From Escallonia rubra (lineage: Eukaryota > Streptophyta > Magnoliopsida > Escalloniales > Escalloniaceae), in the NCBI GenBank assembly GCA_033065855.1, contig JAVXUO010002982.1, forward strand, positions 62,001 through 126,000: a stretch of 64,000 nucleotides of DNA, in the 5' to 3' direction. Position numbers and translations under genes: made by a program. Of this stretch, positions 34,214 through 45,036 are shown piece after piece (the first letter of the stretch is position 1; each line of letters begins with the position of its first letter). The notes beneath the pieces were generated by a model, which was given only the letters and a program-made list of their open reading frames with translations, was not told the DNA's origin and did no database searches.

Positions 34214-35759
34214 GCTCGTTCTAGTTTTTTGCTAGATTTAACTCAGATCTACTGGAATTTGCAAACCACGTCTCCAAAAGATAATGAAAAGATGAAGATA
34301 TGTCTATGATTAAGCACATTAAGGTGGAATAAAATGAAGATCTGTTATGTCTCTTCCACGATCTAGTTCATTAAATTACTCGCAAGATTGTTGATAAGAT
34401 CATATGTTTATACTAGGCTTGATTGTAAATGTTCTAGATTTGACTTACAAAGTTACATTGGATGATGTTAATGCATGTCTTGCATTCAAAATAAGACTCT
34501 TGTCAAAGCACATGCTAGTCAGCAGTACTTATTATGGTCATACATATTCCTGCATGAAAATATGACAATAGCATATCAGTTCTAATCTCAAGAAAATGCA
34601 TTGTATGCATAACGTATATAGCTAGAAATACACTACCAAGTAGTATTTACAAATCAAACATATTATATATCAGAATGTCGTATAAAATGGAGATGCAATT
34701 CTGTAAAGAAGTTCGCTAGAAAGTGCAACCTCAATTGAGAGATGATGGCATGTAAGAAGCCATTAAGTTCTTGTAGGGGAAATAAAGGGGGGTTACAATT
34801 ATCACCTAGTCCAGTGGAATAAGTGTGCTATTCTGTGAAGGAGGTCTTCGCATAGTTGTGGTTAGTTAGTCAATCCTTGTTATAGATTACCTTTGTTATT
34901 TTTTTTCTTACATTGCTTTTTTTTTCCTGTATTGCTTCAACTTCTCGGTTTGAGTTAGAGTCTTGTTCTATTTGCTTATGTTAAGTTATCATTGAAGTTG
35001 GTGATGTTTGTTTGGTTGTAGGAGTCAAGCAAGAACATCCAGCTAGATGTCTTTCAAGTGTTCAAGGTTCTTGTCCGATGAACCTAAGATGTATTTGTTA
35101 TCTCAGTTCCAAAAATATCGATGGCGTGACATTGTATATATATTTGTATTGGGAGTTGTATGGATGGATTGATTCATTAAAATTGTGGATGGATTGGTTG
35201 ATTATGGTTAAATGTAGATATGTTAAATTGCCCGTGTGAATTAAATTATAGGAAACATTTTGGATTTTTTTGAAAATGAATAAAATTAAAAAAGCTTATA
35301 TCTACTTTTAGTAACAAAATTTTGTCGCCAGAAGTAATTCAAATAAATCAGAAGTTGATTTTAGTGACGGAAAAAATGTTGCTGAAAGGCCTCGTATTTT
35401 TAGCGACGGATCTATAGTATTTTTTTTATAAAAACGGCAAATTATAACAGACAAACTTTTAGAAACGGAATATTCTGTCGCTAAAAGTCTTTTTGTTTTT
35501 TTGGCAGAAAATACCTTTAGCGACGGAATATTCCGTTGCTAAAAGTAATTAATTCCGTCGGTAAAAATAACTTTTTTCCCAATGGATCACTAATTTTCGT
35601 CGCTAATCTTTTAGTAACGCCCTTTTTTCCCAACAGACTTTTAGCGATGGACATCTGTCGTTAAAAGTCTTTTCCGACAGAAAGTGGACTTTTAGCGACG
35701 AAAAAATCCGTCGCTAAAAGTGCTTTTTCTTGTAGTGCAAAGACACAAAGAGGAAGACC

Positions 35760-36835
35760 AGCCGAGGATCTATTAAATGTCGAACTTTCCCCGGCTAACA
35801 AGGGAAAGACAGTTCGGATATCGGGTCAGGCCTCAAAGAGGAAATCAAGCTCAAGCTTGTCGACCTCCTAAGGAGTTATGCAAATATATAAGTATATACA
35901 GCTGCAGACATGCCTGAAATTAATCCATAGGTGATAACACATCGACCAAATGTTAATCCAGCCAAGAAGCTCGTCAAATAGAAAAAGCAAACATTCGCTC
36001 CGGAAAGGCAGGTGAAATTCGAAGCAGAAGTGGACAAGTTGTTGAACGTCGAATTCATCCTGGAAATCCACTATCCAGATAGCCAATATTGCCATGGTTC
36101 CAAAAACCTGGCAACAAATGGAGGATATGCATAGACTTTACGGATCTTTAGAAAGCTTGTCCAAGAGACAATTATCCACTCCCCAGGATCAATATCCTCA
36201 TTGATGCACTTCGGGGCAAGAGCTGTTCATGGACGCATACTCCGGGTACAACCAGATCATGATGCATGAGGATGACATCTTCAAGACTTCATTCATCATA
36301 GAAAATGCTGGAGCGACCTACCAGCGCCCGGTCAACTTGATATTCCATGATTTGATTGGGAAGAGTATAGAAATACATGTAAACCACATGCTAGTTTAGA
36401 GTGCTAAAGCAGAATTTCATGTCGAAGACCTCAAGTAAACCATCAACATCCTAAGGAAATACCAGATGAAGCTAAATCCACTCAAGTGTGTGTTTGGTAT
36501 GGCCGGCATCCAAATTTTTTTTAGGATTCATGGTCTCTCAACGCGACATTGAAAGCGAATATGTCATTTAAGCCACGACTCCTCCCAGGACTATTAAGTA
36601 AGTACAAGAGCTAACAGGAAGAATTGTTGCTCTGGGCAGGTTCATGTCCAAGATGGCTACCCCTTTTTAAAGCCAGTTGGTGAGCAACACTTTTTGTTTG
36701 GACGGAAGAATGTCAACAATCCTTTGACGAATTGAAACAGTACATGTCGACTCCCCCTCTTCTTACCAAACCCTCTCCTAGGGAAGATCTCTTCCTCTAC
36801 CTTTTGGTAAGCCAAGTAGCTGTAAGCACATTCTT
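35760..36835 (+). pseudogene. Dead Ty3/gypsy (Tat-like) pol remnant
   Basis: Scattered over three frames: NVNPAKK and FAPERQVKFEAEVDKLL (about 35950-36050), WRICIDFTDL and KACPRDNYPLPRIN (about 36120-36200), MDAYSGYNQIMMHEDD (about 36230), NAGATYQRPVNLIF (about 36306), and ILRKYQMKLNPLKCVFG. Then comes the start of RNase H (ECQQSFDELKQYM). These are signature words of Tat/Ogre/Athila-type reverse transcriptases. The catalytic YVDD box has become HVNH (36376-36387), and at least six stops or frame changes are present. The rest of RNase H and all of integrase are missing: the sequence runs straight into copy 2 of the duplication. Confidence 0.87.
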
Positions 36836-36842
36836 AGTATTT

Positions 36843-38262
36843 GAATTTCTGCCTACTAATTTGAATTTCTTAATATTTTCTGAAAAAAGGAAAAAAATGT
36901 GGAGAGGATAGTAATGGCGTTTCGTTAGTGTTGGTTGAGTGTTTCCACACGTATGTCATTAGTGTTTGTTCATGCAAGATCACCTGGGTAAAACGTTAAG
37001 AAAAAGACTCAAATTCAAACTCTATCCAGTAAAAAGAACAAGCTTTTTAGAAAAACACTCAAACTCTTTTAAGTAAAAAGAATAAGCGCGCTTATCAGTT
37101 TGCCTTCTGCTTTAGCCCTTGGCTCCAATATTTGACACATATCAGCTTGCCCTCTGCTTTAGCCCTTGGCTCTAATGATTAGAGGTCACTTCCACTGATG
37201 GATCAAATAGCCCCTGCCCCTCCCGCGAAGTAGCTCCTAAGTAATTATTATCAAATAGTATCGATTGTCACAGAGCGTAATTATACACTTTTTACGTCCT
37301 AGGACAGATATACCAAAAGAGAACCAACATTTATCATGTTCAAAGATTATCTGTTTACGTAATCCTCTTGTCGCTGTTTGAACACTACACAGAGCTTATC
37401 TGTTCAAACAAGATTCAACACTCCGTAGCAAAGACCTAGTCCTGAAGTTTTGAAGATTGTTGTTTCAAAGACCCAATTGCTATAGTCAAGGCACCAAAGC
37501 ATCATGCTGCTAACGGTGAACAAGATTGTGCATTAGACATTGAATAGATAGCTCTGACATGGTTGTATTATGAATTGTTTAACTAGTTATAACTGAGATG
37601 TTCCATCCATCCTTCTTCTGGGACCATTAATCCATTATGCTATTCATACCCAACTTTTGGTTTGAAAACTCTTGGAATCACAGTCACTGGCCCTCTGGAT
37701 ACAGTAAGATCGATACCAAGTTCAAATACCAAAGTCAATGTTAATTTAGTGAGTAAAGGTACAAAAGGGTAAGTAGCAATTTGTCGCATGCAGTGGCACT
37801 TGCATGTTTGTCTTCTCTATTATGCCATGTTAGTCCCATACCAAAGGTGTTTGATGTGCACCTGCTGTTACAGATTCTAGCTGTTCAGAAGTTAGCAACT
37901 GCATGATAAGAAAGAATTTCTGGCTTGGCTGGAAAGAAGTTGTCTGTCAGTGTGCAGTTAGATCATTCACTTGTCGTGAACCGCCGTGCGTACGTGCTGC
38001 CGGTGACTGCGGCAGGTACACGAGCATGCATGGATTTGTCAGAAGTTCTCTTTTTTGCTTTGGAATTACAAGTGCATCGGTAAAGAAAAGCCGAGAAAAA
38101 CAGTTGCAAGAGCATGGAGATTTTTATGGGCAGGGTACATTTTATTTTACGCCGTAAAAATCAATCACCGCTTTGTTGAAGCCTCTAAACTCTGGCTTTA
38201 CATCGTCATTAACAATTTTAACTGAAATGCGTAAAGTAACACCATGACGTGCATCCTAATGG
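36843..38262 (+). repeat. Direct duplication, copy 2 (uninterrupted)
   Basis: This 1.42-kb stretch aligns with copy 1 (27803-33345) once the LINE and the solo LTR are removed. Identity looks roughly 80-85%, with many small indels, so the duplication is older than both insertions. It holds an internal mini-duplication near 37100-37175 (CTTCTGCTTTAGCCCTTGGC and CCTCTGCTTTAGCCCTTGGC). No gene is seen. Confidence 0.82.
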
Positions 38263-40560
38263 TTTCGCTCGGCTTCTTCCTTTACGAATCGAGAACGCAG
38301 CGTCAGAATCCCCTTTTCATGGACAAATTGGCTAAACTGGTCAGTTCAGTCTAATCTAATAACTATGACTACAATCCCTCCACGTACTCATTATTATCCG
38401 CTCCAATTCTTCGTAAAAGTAAACCTTTAAAGGATGCTCTCTATTGCGCAAGTTGGAGAACAACCTTTATTCAGATTTCATTTCCCGCTTTTGATAACAA
38501 TGATTATCCGGTCCTTGTACTTTACATAAATACCAGTTCCTTTATGCTACTAAAGACTCCGTTCTTTCTTTTCCTTTTCTTTTGATGATCCTACCACTGT
38601 TGGCAGGCCGAGTTTCTTGACTTTTCTTCTTACATAAGATGATAGTTGATTATTGAGGTTTAAGTTGCGTCCTTGGCTTCATGATGCAATGCACGTTTCC
38701 CTCTTTGCTCTTGGAACCTTGTTATCGAACAACCATGCCATTATGGCTCCCTCGTTGTTTAACATCTTTGAGAAGTGAGGCCAATCACTCTCGCCAAATT
38801 AGGTAACAAATAAGAAGCGAAGCTTATGAAGGGGGTACTAGAATTGATTTTTTTTTAATTATATTATGCAACGATAAGCAACAGCTAGTAATAATTGAAA
38901 CCTTAATTTCTCATCACAAATTCAAGGAAACACCATTCTTGCTGTAGGCCGGAGTAGTTACTGGCGGTGGTTGTAGCAGGCGACGGTGGCGGTCGGTGGC
39001 ATGCGACGTTGGTAGCTAGCAACGGTCGGTTGTGCCCATTAACTGCAGTTGGTGTTGGTTTTAATTAGTTGCTGCCAACAATATTGTTTTATCAAACTTA
39101 TGACCATAATCATATATATATCAAGGTCAAAAGGCGAACCAACTCGTTCCAAATTTAACCAACCCATTCTAACATGTTTTCTTAACTCTTGAGTCGAGTT
39201 GATTAAGAAGCTATATTTTTCGGTTGGTGAAACCCAACCCGAGTTACACCCTTGAAAAAAAATTTGAAAGAATGAAAAAAAAAGGGTTCTTGATGCATGA
39301 CTTGGTTGAGTTACGGAAATATTTTTGCTGGATGGGCTAACAGCACGTTGTAGAGATTTGGACTGAGTTTGGAAAATAATACTTTTCAATATGTCCAAGT
39401 CTAACTAGCAAGGGCCCAAAGCCCGCCTAGGCACTTTGGGTTGGGTGCATAAGATGGGGCTGAACAAGCCCAGCCCAACTCTCAGTCTTTTTACTGTCAG
39501 ACACAAGTTTGGAAAATGACAACGTACTTCATAGCCACGAAATTCTATACGGTTTTGAAGTTACAAATCGTGGCGAGTACCTTTTGGCCATGAACAACAG
39601 GAGTGTCGCAGCAAAGGATCCTAATCACTTACAACGCACTTAAAAATGGAAGTGGTGCGGTTATGAAAATGGATGTGTCAAACAAAGATCAGTTTTGAAA
39701 AAGTAAAAAAAATATGGAAAACAGTATTAAGGACCCAAGATAAAAAAGCAAAAACGACAAAAAATTAAGAAAAAAATCTAGCGCAGCATCGTGTATAAAT
39801 TGGAGGAATGGACTAGAAACAAATAGGCTTATACTATCATTTCTATTACATAAGTTGTTTTCTTTTCTTTCTTTTTTTCTTTTTTTTCAATTTTCATGGC
39901 GAGGGACCAAAATAGAGAAAACGTGACACAAAGGTCTCTTCCTATTATAAGTAGTGTAGATGAGGTTTTTCTCGTATTGTCAAGTGCCACTCAGCTAGTC
40001 AGTTGCACCAAGCTTGAACGCTATGGCAACATGGTTTTTAATGTCCCCGAGCCCTCTGTTGTTCAATACCTACTTTCATTAAGTTGATCACAACTATATA
40101 TAAATAATTTCAGACAAACGAACATTACTTGCCATTGGCTAAAAGCACATCACGCTTGCTTGATTACATAAAATTTAATTTTTTATGCGAATTAAAGTCT
40201 GTCTTCAAGCCAAGCATGTTCAAGATGAGGAAAAGTCTACCAAATATAGAATATAGTAAGTAACCAATCTCAATCTCCGTACGTACTCAATGTGGAACTC
40301 TAATGCAGAACACTTTCTTTATACGGAAATTTAGATTCTCTTTTTTGGTCAACATTTGTTCTTAATCTCGGTCTTTCCATAGAATGAACGAATAACACGC
40401 GAAAATCAACTACTTAAAAAAGTGGGCAAATAGAAAGTACAAAACAAGGAATAGTCTTGCAATGGCGAGGGAATATGTGGATAAGGCAGATGGACAAATA
40501 TGGAGATATACAAATCATGGAATAAAAGCATTATTAGGCAATGAGACCAAAAGAGCAGCT
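38263..40560. other. Intergenic, upstream of the NPF gene
   Basis: AT-rich with no recognised gene or element. Short frames at 39039-39398 (-) and 39896-40087 (+) have no family. A pocket near 38945-39030 is GGTGG/CGACG-rich simple sequence. Confidence 0.55.
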
Positions 40561-40576
40561 AGAATCTTGTGCAGTA

Positions 40577-40590
40577 CATATATAAATAGG
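40577..40590 (+). promoter_or_regulatory. Putative TATA box of the NPF gene
   Basis: ATATATAAATAGG lies about 75 bp upstream of the start codon at 40661, a normal distance for a short plant 5' UTR. Confidence 0.6.
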
Positions 40591-40660
40591 TACCCTCTTG
40601 GCATTAATCTGCACAAGGCAATCACCTAACACTAACAGATTTTCCTCTGCCTCGGCAGCT

Positions 40661-43600
40661 ATGATGGTAAGTCTTCACGTATTGTAATACCGACACCGAG
40701 TCCATGCACTGACGAATTCATGATTTGTAGCACACGATCGCTTATTGCGTGTGGTATAGCCACTTAATATGAAATATGGCTCGCTCAGCGTTTTCTGATT
40801 TATCGTGATGAATGTCTTCTGTTTCTCTAGAAAAGAACTAATGTTTTACCTGCACTTTTCAGGAGAGAAATAATACCAATTCGTCCATGAACAGCACTTG
40901 TGCGGATGTGTCCTTGTTCGATAGCAACAAACAAGGCGGATTCAGGGCCACCTTGTTTGTTTATGGTAGGAACTTGTATTATTTATTAGGCATGACGTAC
41001 AGTTTTCCATTCTCTAACAACTTAAGTCTGTAAATTTGATTGTAGCTTAACATAATTTTGATGAAACCGAAGTGTTCTAAAGTGCTGCTGCTGCTGCTGC
41101 ACTACTACTAATTTTGCATTTTGTGTGCCAACTTTTGAAGCTTTGGGGGCCTTGGAGAACATTGGATTCATTGCCAACATGTCAACTATGATTCTCTATT
41201 TTCATTTGGTGATGTACTTCGATGTGTCAACATCTGCAAACACACTTACCAACTTCCTCGGCTCGACGTTCTTGCTTACCATCCTCGGAGGTTTCATCTC
41301 GGACACTTACCTGAACAGACTCTATACATGCCTGATCTTTGGGCTACTGGAATTACTGGTAATGTACAACGCTTTCACCACTTCTTGACAGACAAAAATA
41401 AGGAACACCCCACACCTTGTCTTGTCACCTGTGAATACACTACATACGATGTATTTGGATCCCGTGCAGTTCAGTGGCCAAACTTAGGGGCCGCATGTCG
41501 TCACTAATGTCGTTAATATGTGTTGCTAAAGCTAAAATTCTTCACCAAGGGTGACAACTAATTAGTGACATCCAATTTTTGAGACCAATACGACCCTGTA
41601 GTGACACACTTTACCGGTGAACTCCTCTGAACTGCACAACATTTCTGGAGAAGGAAAAGCGACATAGGTTGGTGCATATTCGTTTTGGGAAAATCGAGTG
41701 GTTCGAGCTAGTTACTGTTATATTGATCTTAGTGACAAAAGACGCCGTAAAAATTTTGTTTTGACTTTGTATTTAGTACTTGTACCAGCAGTGCAGTAGA
41801 TATTTGGCAACACTTTTCCTGCACAGAAGATAATGTATGCAGCCTAAGTTCTTCAGTTTCTGTGCATACAAAATCTACACATTTGTCATCTCTCTTTCTT
41901 TTGTTTGTCCAATCTTTGATCCATCTCAAATTTGTATCTCCAGGGCCTAATGATGATTACAATCCAAGCCTATTCCGATAACTTACAGCCTGAAGATTGT
42001 GGCAAGCCAAGTTGTATCAAAGGCGGCGAATCATTTATGTTTTACTCTTCCCTGTGTCTATTAGGACTTGGTGCTGGCGGCGTCAAAGGAGCGCTACCAG
42101 CACTTGGTGCCGATCAGTTCGACAGCAAGGATCCAAATGGAGAAAAGGGTGTTGCAAGTTTTTTCAACTGGTATCAGTTAAGTGCAACCATTGGATCCAT
42201 CATAGGAGTCACAGGGGTTGTGTATGTTGGCATGAAGAAGGGTTGGCATTGGGGTTTTTTCATCGGTTTGGCGACTGCCTTTATTGGATTCATTATTCTT
42301 GGCCTTGGAAAGCCTTTCTACTGCATCAAACCCCTTGCCAGTAGCCCAATTATCAAAATAGCGCAGGTATAATTCTCCTTCTCACGCCCTCAACGACCCA
42401 CAGTAGAGCTTGTGCACCAAATGTGACAACAGATCGCAGGTTCATTTGCTAATAGGCAATGTGGCCTGTTATAGATCGCGTGCGAGCCGTTCCATCGGAC
42501 GATTCTGTGTCTCGTGTGTATGACTTTGTGTGGTTCCACTTGATTTTTCAGGTCATCGTCCTTGCAATCCGGAATAGAAACTTGTCACTACCTGAAAATC
42601 CTCATCAGCTGTACGAGATTGATGACAAAGAAAGAGATGCTTCCGAGGAAAGAGTTTTGCATACCGACCAGTTCAGGTAATGCAAGCATTTTTAGTGGAC
42701 ACCTTTGTCGAAAACGCTCAGATTTTAGTGCTAGCAACAACTTAATGTTCTTTTAAATACGGCAGAGGAACCATTTTTTAGAAAGTACCCGAGGTTAACA
42801 CGCTTTTCTACACAAAAATGAATACAGAAAATGGAAAGTCTACCTAAACAAGTCTAATCACACTTCATTACATGCAGTGTGTTTGATAAAGCGGCTATTC
42901 TCCAAGAGGGAATGAAACCGGAGCCATGGAAAGTTTGCACGATCACACAGGTCGAAGAAGTCAAAATACTTACCAGGATGCTACCAATCATTGCCAGTAC
43001 AATCATCATGAACACATGCTTGGCGCAGTTACAGACATTCTCGGTACTACAAGGGTACTTCATGGATCCTCAAATAGGTTCCATAAACATTCCTAATGCC
43101 TCAATTCCAGTGATTCCCCTGTTCTTCATGTCCGTCCTAATACCGATCTACGAGTTTCTTGCCGTGCCATTGGCGAGGAAAATCACCGGGCATCCATCGG
43201 GCATCACACAGCTCCAACGAGTGGGAGTCGGGCTCGTTCTCTCGATTATTTCCATGGGTATAGCTGGCATAGTTGAGGTAAAAAGAAGGAATCAAGCTCT
43301 CAAGGATCCATACCACCCAATTAGTCTTTTTTGGCTTTCGTTCCAATATGGCGTGTTCGGGATCGCGGATATGTTTGCCATGGTTGGATTAATGGAGTTC
43401 TTCTACAAGGAAGCTCCCTCAGGGATGAGATCACTCTCTACTTCTTTTGCCCTCATTTCACTCTCTTTTGGGTACTTTTTGAGTACTGCCTTTGTCAACA
43501 TTATAAATGCTGTTACCAAGAACATTACTCCAAGCAAGCAGGGTTGGTTGTATGGGGTAGACATAGATCATAACAGTTTGAATCTCTTCTACTGGTTCTT

Positions 43601-43748
43601 AGCCATCCTTAGTTGCTTGAACTTTGCAAATTATCTCTACTGGGCTTCTTGGTACAAGTGTAAAGAACAAAGAACAGAATCTGATGATGACGCCAAGGAG
43701 TGGAATGGATCGTATAATATGTCCAAGGTTGAAGCCATTCAGGAGTGA
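40661..43748 (+). CDS. NPF/PTR-family (NRT1/PTR) membrane transporter, six exons
   Basis: Exons: 40661-40666, 40863-40965, 41141-41358, 41944-42366, 42552-42676 and 42878-43748. All junctions are GT-AG and give 581 residues, a normal NPF length. The first exon codes for only two Met codons. Membrane segments and family words are in place: ALENIGFIANMSTMILYF (TM1), ANTLTNFLGSTFLL, GGFISDTYLNR, LGAGGVKGALPALGADQFD, SFFNWYQLSATIG, then a hydrophilic central loop in exon 5 and the C-terminal half in exon 6 (QYGVFGIADMFAMVGLMEFF, LSTSFALISLSFGYFLS). The proton-coupling ExxER motif of many NPF members is not present in TM1, as in some NPF subgroups. Substrate (nitrate, peptide, hormone or other) cannot be read from sequence. 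It would sit in a cellular membrane, usually the plasma membrane or tonoplast. Confidence 0.93.
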
Positions 43749-44730
43749 AAAGTTGGTAAGGGATTGGATCTTTGTACAATACTATGTAGTGATATTGTTT
43801 GCTGGAAAGGGTTTTAAACTTTCACTCTTCCTTGTACTCATTGTAATAATTCAAAGTATGAATAAGAGTTCCAAATTGTAAGGATGCTTCCACAAGTAGA
43901 ATTTTCAATTATACTTGTTACTTTTCTTTTGATTTTTTTTTTTTAAATTTCCAGATAATCATCGTCATCGTCGTCTTTGTCCCAAACTAGTTCGGGCCAT
44001 CTACATGAATGTTTTCTTTCATTCTCTCACTAATCAAGTCTTTTCTCGCTACTTCTCTCCGAGTTATCCTCACCTACCTCTACCTCTTTAACATATCAAC
44101 TCGGCGTAGATCGCTTCTTTTTGAGAGCGTCTAAAGGCCTACGTTGAATATGATCAAACTAGCTCAAGTAACGTTCCTTCATCTTTGCTTCAATCGGCAT
44201 TACCCTCTCTTTAATGCGGATATTTTAGTTATTTCTAATTCTGACCCCTCTTGTGGGCCGCTCATCACTTGAGCATTAGTATTCCCACTATAAACTCATA
44301 TTATGTGTGTGGTGTATCTTCCTCTCCCAGCATTTTAAACCATACAACATTGTTATCCTCTTTTTTTTTTGGTTAAAAGTCCGTAGTATTCCATTATGCT
44401 TAAACAATTTCAAAAATACATCACAGTACTATACAGTTTGATTTTACCTGCCTATACATTATGTATATACATCACAGTATAAACCTCTCTCTAATGCCCT
44501 TGCTTAAGGACTAACGTGTACGATCACACACGCAAATCTCTACTTTAGCCAACCTACTCTTATCATATGGACAACATCCTCGTCAATCTTTTCCTCCATG
44601 TGCATTTTTCAACCAAGATACCTAAAGATATTTTTGTTACATACACTTATTAACCATCCATACTTACCTCATCCTTGGCCTACTAACTAAAATTGTACGT
44701 CAAGTACTCTGTCCTATTCTTGTTTAATCT
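43749..44730. other. NPF 3' region and intergenic DNA
   Basis: The 3' UTR of the NPF gene probably extends to about 43880, with AATAAGAG near 43861 as a possible poly(A) signal. Beyond that there is no gene. Confidence 0.5.
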
Positions 44731-45036
44731 AAGAGGGTGTTTGGGATTGATTTTAGAATGGTCAAATCTGATTAAATTCAGATTAAATCAGGTTTGAAAT
44801 GTGTGGCAAAACAAAGTGAAATGATTAAATCTGCTCCAATGTACTCAAAACTGATTAAATCAATAATCCTCGTTTTCTTGGATTAAGATTTAATCAGTTT
44901 CGCAGAATCAGGAAATTACCAAAAAGACATTAAATGATTTCTTTCAATTTGAATATACTATATGGTAATTTTACCACACTAAACCTACTTTAATCTCTTT
45001 TCATCCAAACACCTTTAATAAATTCTAATCTATTAT

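Larger units (their letters stand above)
33658..35737. mobile_element. Non-autonomous CACTA (En/Spm-like) transposon
   Basis: The left end is CACTAAAAAGG and the right end is ...CTTTTTCTTGTAGTG, whose inverse is CACTACAAGAAAAAG. Both ends carry subterminal palindromic modules of the type TTTTAGCGACGGA/TCCGTCGCTAAAAG: about two at the left (33675-33715) and six or more at the right (35290-35720). These are CACTA hallmarks. The 2.08-kb interior has no TPase frame. It begins with a CT-rich, leader-like region. The 3-bp flanks (GGT and CAA) do not match, so the target duplication has decayed or one border is altered. Confidence 0.85.

Noticed and set aside
27803..38262. Reading the two 1.4-kb copies as LTRs of the Ty3 element between them
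   Set aside because: Copy edges lack TG/CA and a PBS/PPT, and a different LTR-like segment precedes pol. Not excluded, but not supported.
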